Shown here: positions 26,316-34,514 of the stretch, piece by piece
Position numbering within the stretch: the stretch's first letter is position 1
Layout of the letters: each line of letters opens with the position of its first letter
Assembly: GCA_945906935.1 (NCBI GenBank)
Contig: CAMDSO010000014.1
Location: 1-50,853 of the forward strand
Direction of reading: 5' to 3'
Length of the DNA stretch: 50,853 bases
Origin: Bordetella parapertussis
GTDB lineage: Bacteria > Pseudomonadota > Gammaproteobacteria > Burkholderiales > SG8-41
Program-made: the position numbers and the translations under genes
Notes under the pieces: model-generated
The model's input: only the letters and a program-made list of their open reading frames with translations
What the model was told of the DNA's origin: nothing
The model's database searches: none

Positions 26316-27600
26316 TGCTGATCTCCCCGCTGGCTGCCACCGCCCACGATTGAATCCCGTTGTAGTGATAAATGGAATTCACTCCTCGCTGCGCCACCAG
26401 TTGGGTGCGCGTCGGCTGCACATAGCCGCTCTCGTCGAGCGCCCGGCTTTGCAATACCGCCGGCTTGCCATCCCATTGCCAGGGAAAACGAAAGCGTGTC
26501 AGGGCGCGGCTCAAGACCGGTTCCTGCAAGGCCGCCTCGCGCCAGTTGCGCCCGCCATCGGTCGACACATCAACGCGACGTATGCGTCCGTTGCCGGTCC
26601 ACGCCAGCCCTGAAATTTCATAAAAGCCGCGTTGCGCCAGTTTGTGATCGGGCGCCGGATAAGTAATCACCGATTTGGCGTCCATCAAAAACGTAAATAA
26701 ACGCGCCGTGCCGTCGGCTAGCGAATCGGTGTACTTGGAGGTTTCTTCACGGCTCATGAACGGTTCGGCGCCGACTTTCAAGCGACGCAACCATTTGATA
26801 CTCATATTGCCTTCGAAGCCCGGCAGAAATAGCCGCAACGGATAACCATTCTCCGGACGCAACGCTTCACCGTTTTGTGCGTAGACCAGCATCGCATCTT
26901 CGAGCGCCTTGGCCATCGGCAGCGACCGCGTCATCGCCGAGGCATCCGCGCCCTCCGCCAGCACCCATTGCGCACCCGCTTGCACACCGGCTTCTTCAAG
27001 GATGGTCGACAAGGCAACACCGGTCCATTCGCAGCAGGACAACAAACCATGGCTGACTTGCACGCTCTTGGCAAACGGCGTGCGCCATTCGCGCGAGCCG
27101 TTGCCTGAACACTCGAGGAAATGAATACGCGAGACCGACGGCAAGCGCATCAGATCTTCCATCGTGAAGATCATCGGCTGGCGCACCATGCCGTGCACCA
27201 TCAGTCGATGCTGCGCCGGATCGATCTTTGGGATACCGGCATGACTGCGTTCGAACACCAACCCGTTGGGGGTGATCATGCCGCGCGAGCTTTGCAGCGG
27301 CGTCATCGCCGAACCCGCACCCGGCATCACCTGATCGCCGCGACCACGTCGCACCACATTTTTTTCAAATGGGGAAGGCAATCCATAGACGCCGTCGGAT
27401 AAGGCGCCGCCCTCACCTTTCATCCATGCCGGAATATTCGGCGGCAGATTGCCGGTGGTAGCCTGCGCGGCCGCCTCACCCGCAACCAAGCCGGCGGTCA
27501 GCGCCGCTGCATGGCGCAGAAATGTGCGCCGCCCATCAGCCGGTTGTGCGCTGCGGGTGTCCGCAGAATCCGCCAGCATCGCTTTGCTCTCGCTCTTCAT
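26302..27600 (-). CDS. soxC: SoxC-like sulfane/sulfite dehydrogenase, molybdenum subunit
   Basis: A 432-residue molybdopterin oxidoreductase of the sulfite-oxidase family. Residues 24–29 (RRTFLR) begin a twin-arginine signal, so it is exported folded to the periplasm. The molybdenum-binding Cys is Cys164 in FLECSGNGSREW; PFEGNMSIKWLRRLKV-type and YEISGLAWTGNGRIRRVDVSTDGG stretches belong to the cofactor and dimerisation domains. With the SoxD-like cytochrome it forms a SoxCD/sulfite dehydrogenase-type pair that oxidises reduced sulfur compounds and passes electrons to cytochrome c. No other sox genes (soxXYZAB) are in the window, so it may act alone as a sulfite dehydrogenase. Confidence 0.9.
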   Translation of the reverse strand: MKSESKAMLADSADTRSAQPADGRRTFLRHAAALTAGLVAGEAAAQATTGNLPPNIPAWMKGEGGALSDGVYGLPSPFEKNVVRRGRGDQVMPGAGSAMTPLQSSRGMITPNGLVFERSHAGIPKIDPAQHRLMVHGMVRQPMIFTMEDLMRLPSVSRIHFLECSGNGSREWRTPFAKSVQVSHGLLSCCEWTGVALSTILEEAGVQAGAQWVLAEGADASAMTRSLPMAKALEDAMLVYAQNGEALRPENGYPLRLFLPGFEGNMSIKWLRRLKVGAEPFMSREETSKYTDSLADGTARLFTFLMDAKSVITYPAPDHKLAQRGFYEISGLAWTGNGRIRRVDVSTDGGRNWREAALQEPVLSRALTRFRFPWQWDGKPAVLQSRALDESGYVQPTRTQLVAQRGVNSIYHYNGIQSWAVAASGEISNVHA

Positions 27601-27640
27601 GCGTCGCCCCCTCGCTTTCGGTCACACCTATATGAACGTT

Positions 27641-28645
27641 CTAATCAACCCGTATCTGTGCCTGCTTGATGACCTTGGTCCAGCGATCAATGTCAGCGCG
27701 CAAAAACGCTTCGAGCTCCTGCGGCGTACTACCACCGCCTTCAGCGCCCTGTGACAGCAACTGGTCGCTGATCTCCTGCGATTTGATCACCGCCACCGCC
27801 TCGCTATGCAATCGTTTGACGACGGCAGGCGGCATTTTCGCCGGCCCCAATAACGCGTAGTAAAGACTGGCTTGATAGGCGCCATAACCGGCTTCTGCAA
27901 CGGTCGGTATCTCTGGCGCGGCGCGTGAACGCGTCGAACCGGTCATCGCCAGCGCGCGCAAACGCCCCGCCCTGACCTGCGGCATTGCCGGCAGCGGGCT
28001 GGTGCATACCACCTGTATCTGGCCGCCGACCAGATCGATCAAGGCCGGGCCCGCGCCCTTGTAAGGAATGTGCACGAGTTTGATGCCGGCGAGCCAGTTC
28101 AATAGTTCAACCGCCAGATGACCGCCGGTTCCCGGCCCCGAGGAGCCATAGGTGATCACGCCGGGCTTCGCCTTGGCCGCCGCCACCAGTTCCGCGATAT
28201 TGCTTACCCCCAACGCCGGATGGGCAACGAACACCAGCGGCGAACTGGCCACCAGCGTGAGCGCTGAAAAATCACGGATCGAATCGTACGGCAGCTTGTC
28301 GCGCAGCCCCGGATTAACGCCGTGCGTGGCGCTCGCCAGCAGCAGCGTATAGCCGTCGGGGGCGGCCTTCGCCGTCATCTCGGTGGCAATCACCTGGCCG
28401 CCACCACCACGGTTATCAATCACCATTTGCTGGCCAAGCCGTTCGCCGAGACGCGAGCTCAACATGCGGCCGACGATATCCCCGGCCCCGGCAGGCGGAT
28501 ACGGAATGATCAGACGGATGGCGCGTTGCGGATAAGCCTCTGCGGTCACCGCAGCATTCGCGGCATTCGTAGCAAAGGCCGCCACACACAGCGCAATCGC
28601 GCCCAAGACCAGCGAGGTCGAACAATATTTTTTAGAGGTCGTCAT
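27641..28645 (-). CDS. Bug/TctC family periplasmic solute-binding protein
   Basis: A complete 334-residue Bug protein. The ATG at 28645 opens a signal peptide (about 1–37, ending ANAAVTAEA). Family signatures: YPQRAIRLIIPYPPAGAGD, VIDNRGGGGQVIATE, GYTLLLASATHGVNP, KLVHIPYKGAGPALIDLVGGQ and the C-terminal STPQELEAFLRADIDRW. Such proteins bind carboxylates or other small anions in the periplasm and can serve TctAB transporters elsewhere in the genome; the tctBA genes at 13.8–15.8 kb lack an intact partner. It diverges from the AtuA-like/DUF4387 pair with about 125 bp between starts, an arrangement suggesting a shared pathway. Ligand unknown. Confidence 0.92.
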   Translation of the reverse strand: MTTSKKYCSTSLVLGAIALCVAAFATNAANAAVTAEAYPQRAIRLIIPYPPAGAGDIVGRMLSSRLGERLGQQMVIDNRGGGGQVIATEMTAKAAPDGYTLLLASATHGVNPGLRDKLPYDSIRDFSALTLVASSPLVFVAHPALGVSNIAELVAAAKAKPGVITYGSSGPGTGGHLAVELLNWLAGIKLVHIPYKGAGPALIDLVGGQIQVVCTSPLPAMPQVRAGRLRALAMTGSTRSRAAPEIPTVAEAGYGAYQASLYYALLGPAKMPPAVVKRLHSEAVAVIKSQEISDQLLSQGAEGGGSTPQELEAFLRADIDRWTKVIKQAQIRVD

Positions 28646-28770
28646 GCGCTGCAAAATATCGACGCGATCCCGCCCTGTCAAGCAGGGATTCGACTGCTTG
28701 CGCTTATTGCGAATCAAAGCAGCTATCCCTTAGACTCCCAGCTCCTTTGATTTTGTGATTTGAGCTCCCT

Positions 28771-30180
28771 GTGACCACCACTGACGAAATACGCGTGCTC
28801 GCCCCCAACGGCGTGTGCGGCTCCGGCTTTTTGGAAGAATCCTTCGAAAAAGGTCTCGCGCAACACCCCCACTTCATCGGCTGCGACGCCGGCTCCACCG
28901 ACCCCGGTCCCAGCCATCTGGGCAGCGGCGAGCCGGCATTCCCTCGAGAAGCCGTGCGGCGCGATTTGCGCCTGATGCTGATGGGCGCACGTCGCCTCAA
29001 GGTGCCGTTGATTATCGGCTCGACGGGCACTGCGGGCGCCGATCCGCACCTCGCCTGGGGTTATGAAATTCTCAAGGAAATCGCCGCCGCAGAAAATCTG
29101 TCATTCAAGCTTGCGCTGATTCATGCCGAGCAGGACAAGGCCTATCTGCACCAGCGTCTGCACGAGGGGCGTATCAAACCGCTGCAACCGGCACCGGAAT
29201 TCAACGACGCGGTGATTGATCGCAGCGCCCACATCGTTGGCATGATGGGGGCCGAGCCGTTTCAGCGCGCGCTCGCCGGAGGCGCCGACGTTATCCTCGC
29301 CGGGCGCTCGAGCGACACCGCGATCTTTGCCTCCTTTGCCGAAATGCACGGCATCCCTTCGGGCATCGCCTGGCATGCGGCAAAAATTCTGGAGTGCGGT
29401 GCCGCCGCTGTGGTCAATCGCAAGTCGGCCGACTGCATGTTTGCCTGGCTGCGTCAGGATCACTTTGTGGTCGAACCGCCCAACCCGGAATATCGCTGCA
29501 CGCCGCAAAGCGTCGCCTCGCACAGCCTCTATGAAAACGCCGACCCGTACAAACTGATCGAATGTTCGGGCACGCTGGATCTCACGGAGAGCCGCTACGA
29601 AGCGCTGAATGAGCGCAGCGTGCGCGTCTCCGGCAGCACCTTTACGCCGGCCGCACGCTACACGGTCAAACTCGAAGGCGCCGAACTGGCGGGCTATCAA
29701 AGCATCGTCATTGGCTCGGTGCGCGACCCCTTCATCATCCGCCAGATCGACGACTGGACGACGCGTCTCATCGAGCGCATTCATGCGCGCGTCAAACAGG
29801 TCTATGGCGAGCGCCTGCAAGCCGACCAGTATGTGATCAACATCCGCATTTACGGCAAGAACGGCACCATGGGGCCGCTCGAGCCGGTGAAGGAAATCCG
29901 CTCGCATGAATTGTGTCTGCTGATCGAGGTCACCGCGCCCAGTCAGGAGGTCGCCAGTTCGATCGCCGGCATCGTGCGCCATCAGGGCCTGCATCTGCCG
30001 ATCCCCGAATGGAGCGGCCTCATCACCGCGCTGGCCTGCCCCTACAACCCCGCCCACCTCGATCGCGGCGCGGTCTATCGCTTCAACGTCAACCACATCG
30101 TCGAGCCGGATGATGCGCACGAAATGTTTCCGATTGAATATTTCGCCATCGACGGCGCCACCCAAAGGAAACTGCCATGA
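28771..30180 (+). CDS. AtuA-like (acyclic terpene utilization, DUF1446) family protein
   Basis: A 469-residue protein from a GTG at 28771. It matches the AtuA-like family: VLAPNGVCGSGFLEESFEKGL at the start, IGCDAGSTDPGPSHLG, LIIGSTGTAGADPHLAW, ADVILAGRSSDTAIFASFA and the C-terminal PYNPAHLDRGAVYRFNVNHIV. AtuA is needed for citronellol/geraniol use in Pseudomonas, but the biochemical role of the broad family is not established, and stand-alone copies like this one are usually found beside DUF4387 and Bug genes. No signal peptide is present, so it is cytosolic. The gene overlaps the DUF4387 gene by ATGA. Confidence 0.85.
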   Translation: MTTTDEIRVLAPNGVCGSGFLEESFEKGLAQHPHFIGCDAGSTDPGPSHLGSGEPAFPREAVRRDLRLMLMGARRLKVPLIIGSTGTAGADPHLAWGYEILKEIAAAENLSFKLALIHAEQDKAYLHQRLHEGRIKPLQPAPEFNDAVIDRSAHIVGMMGAEPFQRALAGGADVILAGRSSDTAIFASFAEMHGIPSGIAWHAAKILECGAAAVVNRKSADCMFAWLRQDHFVVEPPNPEYRCTPQSVASHSLYENADPYKLIECSGTLDLTESRYEALNERSVRVSGSTFTPAARYTVKLEGAELAGYQSIVIGSVRDPFIIRQIDDWTTRLIERIHARVKQVYGERLQADQYVINIRIYGKNGTMGPLEPVKEIRSHELCLLIEVTAPSQEVASSIAGIVRHQGLHLPIPEWSGLITALACPYNPAHLDRGAVYRFNVNHIVEPDDAHEMFPIEYFAIDGATQRKLP

Positions 30181-30485
30181 GCTCGCTCGGTGAACTGGCA
30201 CGCCTCATCCGCAGCAAGAACGCGGGGCCTTTCGAACTGACCTTCGACATCATGTTCGAAGAGGCCGCCACCTATGAACGGGTCAAACGCTCCGGCATGC
30301 TCAGCCGCGAAGTCATCGCGCGGACCTATGGACTGTTGCCCGAACAGGTAAAGTTTTTTTACTGCGACCTCGCCTGCGCCATCAAGGCGTCCATCCCGCG
30401 GCCGTATTTTCAGGGCGATCTGATGGACTCCGACGGTCATGGCGGCCAGCAATACGCCCCCTTGATGGATATCCAGATACCTTAA
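30177..30485 (+). CDS. DUF4387 domain protein, partner of the AtuA-like protein
   Basis: A 102-residue protein of unknown function. It covers nearly the entire DUF4387 domain: LARLIRSKNAGPFELTFDIMF, then RVKRSGMLSREVIARTYGL, FYCDLACAIKASIPRP and a closing DSDGHGGQQYAPLMDIQIP. Its start overlaps the stop of the AtuA-like gene (ATGA at 30177–30180), so the two are translationally coupled and probably form a complex or act in one step; that is inference. In some genomes the two domains are, as far as I recall, found together repeatedly. No signal peptide. Confidence 0.85.
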   Translation: MSSLGELARLIRSKNAGPFELTFDIMFEEAATYERVKRSGMLSREVIARTYGLLPEQVKFFYCDLACAIKASIPRPYFQGDLMDSDGHGGQQYAPLMDIQIP

Positions 30486-30526
30486 CGGGCGTTGTTTGTA
30501 GTCCGGAAGAAATTCCGTAACGGGGT

Positions 30527-30748
30527 TTTTGTAGCCTGGAATGAGCGCAGCGTATTCCGGGCTAGGCGTCGCTTAAGCCCGGGATTAAACAAATTTTCAC
30601 CGAGGCTACTTAGCCGAAAACCAATTGGCTAATTCTGCTTTTGTAGCCTGGAATGAGCGCAGCGTATTCCGGGTTAGGCGTCGCTTAAGCCCAGGATTAA
30701 ACAAATTTTCACCGAGGCTACTCAGCCGAAAACCAGTTGGCTAATTCA
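30527..30748. repeat. Two direct copies of a 112-bp intergenic element
   Basis: Copy one spans 30527–30638 and copy two 30639–30748, differing at four or five positions. Each begins TTTTGTAGCCTGGAATGAGC and contains the inverted pair CCTGGAAT/ATTCCGGG around GAGCGCAGCGT, followed by GGCGTCGCTTAAGCCC and ACCGAGGCTACT. The GTAGCC(C/T)GGA…TCCGGG type is a familiar non-coding repeat of proteobacteria. A decayed start of another copy may lie at 30498 (GTAGTCCGGA). Copy two overlaps the end of modC and supplies its stop codon (30741–30743). No open reading frame of note is inside. It fills the 255-bp gap between the convergent DUF4387 and modC genes. Confidence 0.9.
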
Positions 30749-31808
30749 ACGCCACCGCTTTGACCAGCACACAAACCGCGCGTCCGGGCGTCAACTGCAG
30801 GCGCTCGACTGAATAGCGAGTAATGCGCGACGTTAAAACGGTCGCCCCGACCTTGACGCGCACCACCGCCCGCGCATCATCGCCGGCAACCACATCGAGC
30901 ACGCTGCCGTGCAACACATTCAGCACGCTGATATCCGCGGGTTCGGTCAGCGCAATGGCAATGTCACGCGCCCGGATACGCACCCGCACTGACTCACCGA
31001 CCGCCGCCGCAATGCCGGTAGCCTTCAATTGCCCGCCGTCGAAGTCCAGCGTTGCAAGATCGTACGACGAGTCATACGCCGACACCCGCGCCTCAATCAC
31101 CGTGCCCCCCTCAAACGCCACACCCTGCGCGCGCAGATCGGCACGCCCCATCACCTGACTGACCGCGCCGCTGGCCACCACGCGGCCGTCGGCCATCAGC
31201 ACCACCGTTTCGGCGAGTTGTACCACCTCTTCAACCGCGTGCGACACAAATACGATGGGCACGCTGATTTCCTTGTGCAAAGCGGCGATATACCGCAACA
31301 CTTCGCGCTTGCGTGCCTGATCGAGCGCGGCCAGCGGCTCGTCCATCAATAACAGGCGCGGACTCGCCAACAGCGCGCGACCGATGGCGACACGCTGCTT
31401 TTCACCGCCGGACAGATTACCCGGCCGGCGTTCGAGCAAAGCCTCAAGCCCGAGCAAGCCCACCACGTGATCAAAGCCGACCTGACGTTCGGCCGGCTTG
31501 GCCAGCTCATAGCCGTAACGCAAATTAGCGCGCACCGTCAGATGCGGAAACAGGCGGCCTTCTTGAAACACATAACCGACGCGGCGCTGCGGCACCGGCA
31601 GATCGACACCCTGCGCCGCATCAAACAAACAGACACCGTTAACAGTGATAACCCCTTCATCCGGTCTCACCAGACCGGCGATCGCGTTGACCACGGTGGT
31701 CTTGCCGGAACCCGAGCGCCCGAACAGCGCGGTCACGCCACTCTCGCTCTGAAACGCAGCGTCGAGCGCGAAGTCACCGAGCCGGCGCTTGATGCGGATA
31801 TCAAGCAT
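30741..31808 (-). CDS. modC: Molybdate ABC transporter ATP-binding protein ModC
   Basis: A 355-residue ATPase, normal ModC length. Walker A is GRSGSGKTT (about 30–38), the signature LSGGEKQRVAIGRALL, Walker B LLLMDEPLAALD, and the switch His in FVSHAVEEV. The C-terminal third is the TOBE/Mop-type molybdate-sensing domain (VRIRARDIAIAL…). It drives molybdate uptake with ModB and ModA. Overlaps modB by 8 bp. Its last codons and stop lie in the 112-bp repeat, so the natural C-terminus may have been trimmed or extended by a few residues. Confidence 0.96.
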   Translation of the reverse strand: MLDIRIKRRLGDFALDAAFQSESGVTALFGRSGSGKTTVVNAIAGLVRPDEGVITVNGVCLFDAAQGVDLPVPQRRVGYVFQEGRLFPHLTVRANLRYGYELAKPAERQVGFDHVVGLLGLEALLERRPGNLSGGEKQRVAIGRALLASPRLLLMDEPLAALDQARKREVLRYIAALHKEISVPIVFVSHAVEEVVQLAETVVLMADGRVVASGAVSQVMGRADLRAQGVAFEGGTVIEARVSAYDSSYDLATLDFDGGQLKATGIAAAVGESVRVRIRARDIAIALTEPADISVLNVLHGSVLDVVAGDDARAVVRVKVGATVLTSRITRYSVERLQLTPGRAVCVLVKAVALN

Positions 31809-32502
31809 CGCGCCCCCGTGCGCGCTGCTGCGAACGGCGCACCAACCACTCCGACACCATCAGCGCCAGCACTGACAACACAATCGCAATCAAGCTCAAA
31901 CGCAGCGCCGCCGCATCCCCGCCTGGCACCTGCGTGAGGGTATAAATCGCCAGTGGCAAGGTGCGCGTCTCGCCCGGAATGTTGGAGACAAAGGTGATGG
32001 TGGCGCCGAATTCGCCGAGGCTACGCGCAAATGACAAGAGGGTTCCGGTGAACACACCGGGCAGCGCCAGCGGCAGCGTGATCGTGAAAAACACGCGCAA
32101 CCGTGTCGCACCCAGTGTGCGGGCGGCGTCTTCAAGCCCGCTGTCGATGGCCTCAATGGATAAACGTATTGCACGCACCATCAAGGGAAAGCCCATAATC
32201 GCCGCCGCCACCGCCGCCCCGCTCCAGCGAAAGGCAAACACAATGCCGAAATATTCATCGAGCAAAGCACCCAGCGGCCCGCGACGGCCGAGCAGCATTA
32301 ACAGAAAATAACCAATCACCACTGGCGGCAGCACCAGCGGCAGATGCACCAACGCATCGAACAAGCTCTTGCCGTAAAACCGTGTGCGCGCCAGCAGCCA
32401 TGCGGTAGCCAGCGCCAGCGGCAGGCTGCACAGCACGCTCCAGAAGGCGACCTTCAGGCTGAGCCCAATCACCGCCCATTCGTCGGCGCTCAGTGCAAAC
32501 AT
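31801..32502 (-). CDS. modB: Molybdate ABC transporter permease ModB
   Basis: A 233-residue inner-membrane permease with about five hydrophobic helices. LPLVLPPVVIGYFLLMLLGRRGPLG and the EAA loop EDAARTLGATRLRVFFTITLPLALPG, which docks on ModC, are typical of ModB. TLLSFARSLGEFGATITFVSNIPGETRTLPLAIYT is the diagnostic ModB C-terminal stretch. Starts directly after the modA stop. Confidence 0.96.
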   Translation of the reverse strand: MFALSADEWAVIGLSLKVAFWSVLCSLPLALATAWLLARTRFYGKSLFDALVHLPLVLPPVVIGYFLLMLLGRRGPLGALLDEYFGIVFAFRWSGAAVAAAIMGFPLMVRAIRLSIEAIDSGLEDAARTLGATRLRVFFTITLPLALPGVFTGTLLSFARSLGEFGATITFVSNIPGETRTLPLAIYTLTQVPGGDAAALRLSLIAIVLSVLALMVSEWLVRRSQQRARGRDA

Positions 32503-33267
32503 TTATTGCTCCATGCCGAAACCATATTTCTCGAAAAGGGCACGCGCTTCACGTGATTTCAAATAACCAAGAAAGGCCGGCGTCGCCGGATGTTTGGCGG
32601 CGGCCAATGCCGTCACTGGATAAATAATCGCCGGATGGGTGTCGGCGGGAAAACGTGCCACCACTACTACCCGTTTTTCCGCAAACGCATCGGTTTCATA
32701 AACAATCCCCAGGGGCGCTTCGTCGCGCGCCACAAAATTCAACGCAGTGCGCACACTGTCACCGCGCACCACTTTACGTTCCACGCCGCTCCACACGCCG
32801 AGCTTCTCCAACGCCGCTTTGCCGTATTTACCCGCCGGCACGCTATCCGGATCAGCCATCGACAATTTGCCGTCGCCCAACAGTTTGTCGAGCGCAAAAC
32901 CGGGCTTGATCTCGACCGCCACCCGGCTGCCTGCCGGGGCGACCAGCACCAGGCGATTACGCAGCAGATTGCTGCGCGTGCCGGCACGCAGCAACTTGCG
33001 CTGCTCGAGATAATTCATCCAATCAAGGTCGGCGGAAATAAACACATCCGCCGGTGCACCGTTCTCGATCTGTTTGGCCAGCGCAGAGCTCGCGGCATAC
33101 GCAAGCACCACTTTGACGTTGCTGCTGCGCTGAAACTGCGTGACCACTTCGTCTAACGACTCTCTAAGACTGGCCGCTGCCAGCACGGTCAAATTCTGCG
33201 CACGCGCCGGCAGAGACGGCAGCAGCAAAAGCCCCAGCAGAAGCCACAGTATTTTGATGCCAGTCAC
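32503..33267 (-). CDS. modA: Molybdate-binding periplasmic protein ModA
   Basis: A 254-residue binding protein with a Sec signal peptide (about 1–23, ending PARAQ). VLAAASLRESLDEVV holds the first ligand-binding Ser; AYAASSALAKQIENGAPADVFISADLDWMNYL, DSVPAGKYGKAAL and the ALGIVYETDA-type stretch (here APLGIVYETDA) are ModA signatures. No lipobox. Overlaps moaE by 4 bp (ATGA). Confidence 0.95.
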   Translation of the reverse strand: MTGIKILWLLLGLLLLPSLPARAQNLTVLAAASLRESLDEVVTQFQRSSNVKVVLAYAASSALAKQIENGAPADVFISADLDWMNYLEQRKLLRAGTRSNLLRNRLVLVAPAGSRVAVEIKPGFALDKLLGDGKLSMADPDSVPAGKYGKAALEKLGVWSGVERKVVRGDSVRTALNFVARDEAPLGIVYETDAFAEKRVVVVARFPADTHPAIIYPVTALAAAKHPATPAFLGYLKSREARALFEKYGFGMEQ

Positions 33268-33725
33268 GACTTCTGCTGCCAGCGCTGCGCCGCCTCTTCG
33301 TCACTCGCCCGCGCCTCGACCCAACGCGCACCGCCAGGCGTCTCTTCCTTCTTCCAGAACGGCGCCTGTGTTTTCAGATAATCCATGATGAATTCGCAGG
33401 CCGCAAAAGCATCCCCCCGATGTGCGCTGGTCACCACCACCAACACAATCTGATCGAGTGGGGCCAGCGTGCCAATGCGGTGGATCACCAGCGCGTCATA
33501 GACCTGCCAGCGGCCCTTGGCTTCATCGATGATTTTGCTGACTGCTTTTTCGGTCATGCCCGGATAATGCTCGAGCGTCATCGTCGCCACCGCGCTGCCC
33601 TCATTGAGGTCGCGCACTACGCCGACAAAACTCGCCACCGCACCGATCTGCGGATTGCCTTGGCGTAATTGTGCGATCTCGCGGCCGACGTCGAAATCCT
33701 CGTGCTGTATGCGAACGCTCATCAT
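33264..33725 (-). CDS. moaE: Molybdopterin synthase catalytic subunit MoaE
   Basis: A 153-residue protein that, with MoaD, inserts dithiolene sulfur into cyclic pyranopterin phosphate. Typical features are GAVASFVGVVRDLNEG, LEHYPGMTEKAVSKI, HRIGTLAPLDQIVLVVVTSAHRGDAF and APFWKKEETPGGARWVEAR, which holds the active-site Lys pair. Its ATG overlaps the moaD stop by one base, so the two subunits are coupled. A second ATG directly follows the first. Confidence 0.96.
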   Translation of the reverse strand: MMSVRIQHEDFDVGREIAQLRQGNPQIGAVASFVGVVRDLNEGSAVATMTLEHYPGMTEKAVSKIIDEAKGRWQVYDALVIHRIGTLAPLDQIVLVVVTSAHRGDAFAACEFIMDYLKTQAPFWKKEETPGGARWVEARASDEEAAQRWQQKS

Positions 33726-33979
33726 TAACCGCCTGTCACTGGCGGAAAAAACGCCAGCTCGTCACCATCACGCACCGCGGTTTGCCCATGCGCCAGATCC
33801 TGATTGACGGCGGCCCGCACGCGTTTCGCATCCGCCAGCGCTTCGGCCCATGCGCCGCCGCGCGCGCGCAGCACGGCGAGCACGCCTTGCACGTCGGCCA
33901 CACCGTCCGCTAGCGGCAAGGATTCGCCCGCACAGCCAGTCGCCTCGCGCAACCCCGCAAAGTAGAGAACCTTGATCAT
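33725..33979 (-). CDS. moaD: Molybdopterin synthase sulfur carrier subunit MoaD
   Basis: An 84-residue ubiquitin-fold protein starting at the ATG at 33979 (MIKVLYFAGLREATG); longer in-frame starts read into the intergenic region. It ends in FFPPVTGG, the Gly-Gly tail that is adenylated and thiocarboxylated. GGAAAAGG-type sequence lies before the ATG. It supplies sulfur to MoaE. Confidence 0.95.
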   Translation of the reverse strand: MIKVLYFAGLREATGCAGESLPLADGVADVQGVLAVLRARGGAWAEALADAKRVRAAVNQDLAHGQTAVRDGDELAFFPPVTGG

Positions 33980-34010
33980 CCTTTTCCTCCGATGATGCTT
34001 GCAGGCGCCG

Positions 34011-34505
34011 TCATAACGCGCGCGCCTGTTGTTCAATGAAAGCTGCAATACCCGTAATGTCATCGAGACTGAATTGCGGCAACATGGTATCAACCGTAGC
34101 GTCACTCGCTACTGCAGTAATGTGGCTGTCATGCGGAAACAACAGCGGCTCGCCGACCACCGCGCGATGGACTTCGAGTTTTGGGATGGCCTCATGTTTG
34201 AAGCCCTCGATCAACAGTAAATCGCAAGCGGAGAGATGTGCCACCAGTTCCGGCAGCGTCGGTTCGGCTGTGCCACGCAATTCATGCATCAAGGCCCAGC
34301 GCCGCGACGAGGTGATCAACACCTCCGCGCAACCGGCGTGGCGATGACGCCAGGAATCCTTGCCCGGCTGATCAACGTCAAAGGTATGGTGGGCATGTTT
34401 GATCAACGAGACGCGCAAACCGCGCGCCGTAAACACCGGGATCAGCTTCTCGATCAAGGTTGTTTTACCGGAACCGGAGTAGCCGGCGATGCCGAAAATT
34501 TTCAT
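34011..34505 (-). CDS. mobB: Molybdopterin-guanine dinucleotide biosynthesis adaptor MobB
   Basis: A 164-residue P-loop GTPase. GYSGSGKTTLIEKLIPVF (about 8–25) is the nucleotide site; SLIKHAHHTFDVDQPGKDSWRHRHAG is the conserved MobB segment, and LLLIEGFKHEAIPKLEVHR follows. It assists MobA in making the guanine dinucleotide form of the cofactor. Placed between moaD (31 bp) and tupC (9 bp) in the same direction. Confidence 0.94.
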   Translation of the reverse strand: MKIFGIAGYSGSGKTTLIEKLIPVFTARGLRVSLIKHAHHTFDVDQPGKDSWRHRHAGCAEVLITSSRRWALMHELRGTAEPTLPELVAHLSACDLLLIEGFKHEAIPKLEVHRAVVGEPLLFPHDSHITAVASDATVDTMLPQFSLDDITGIAAFIEQQARAL

Positions 34506-34514
34506 GCGCGAATT

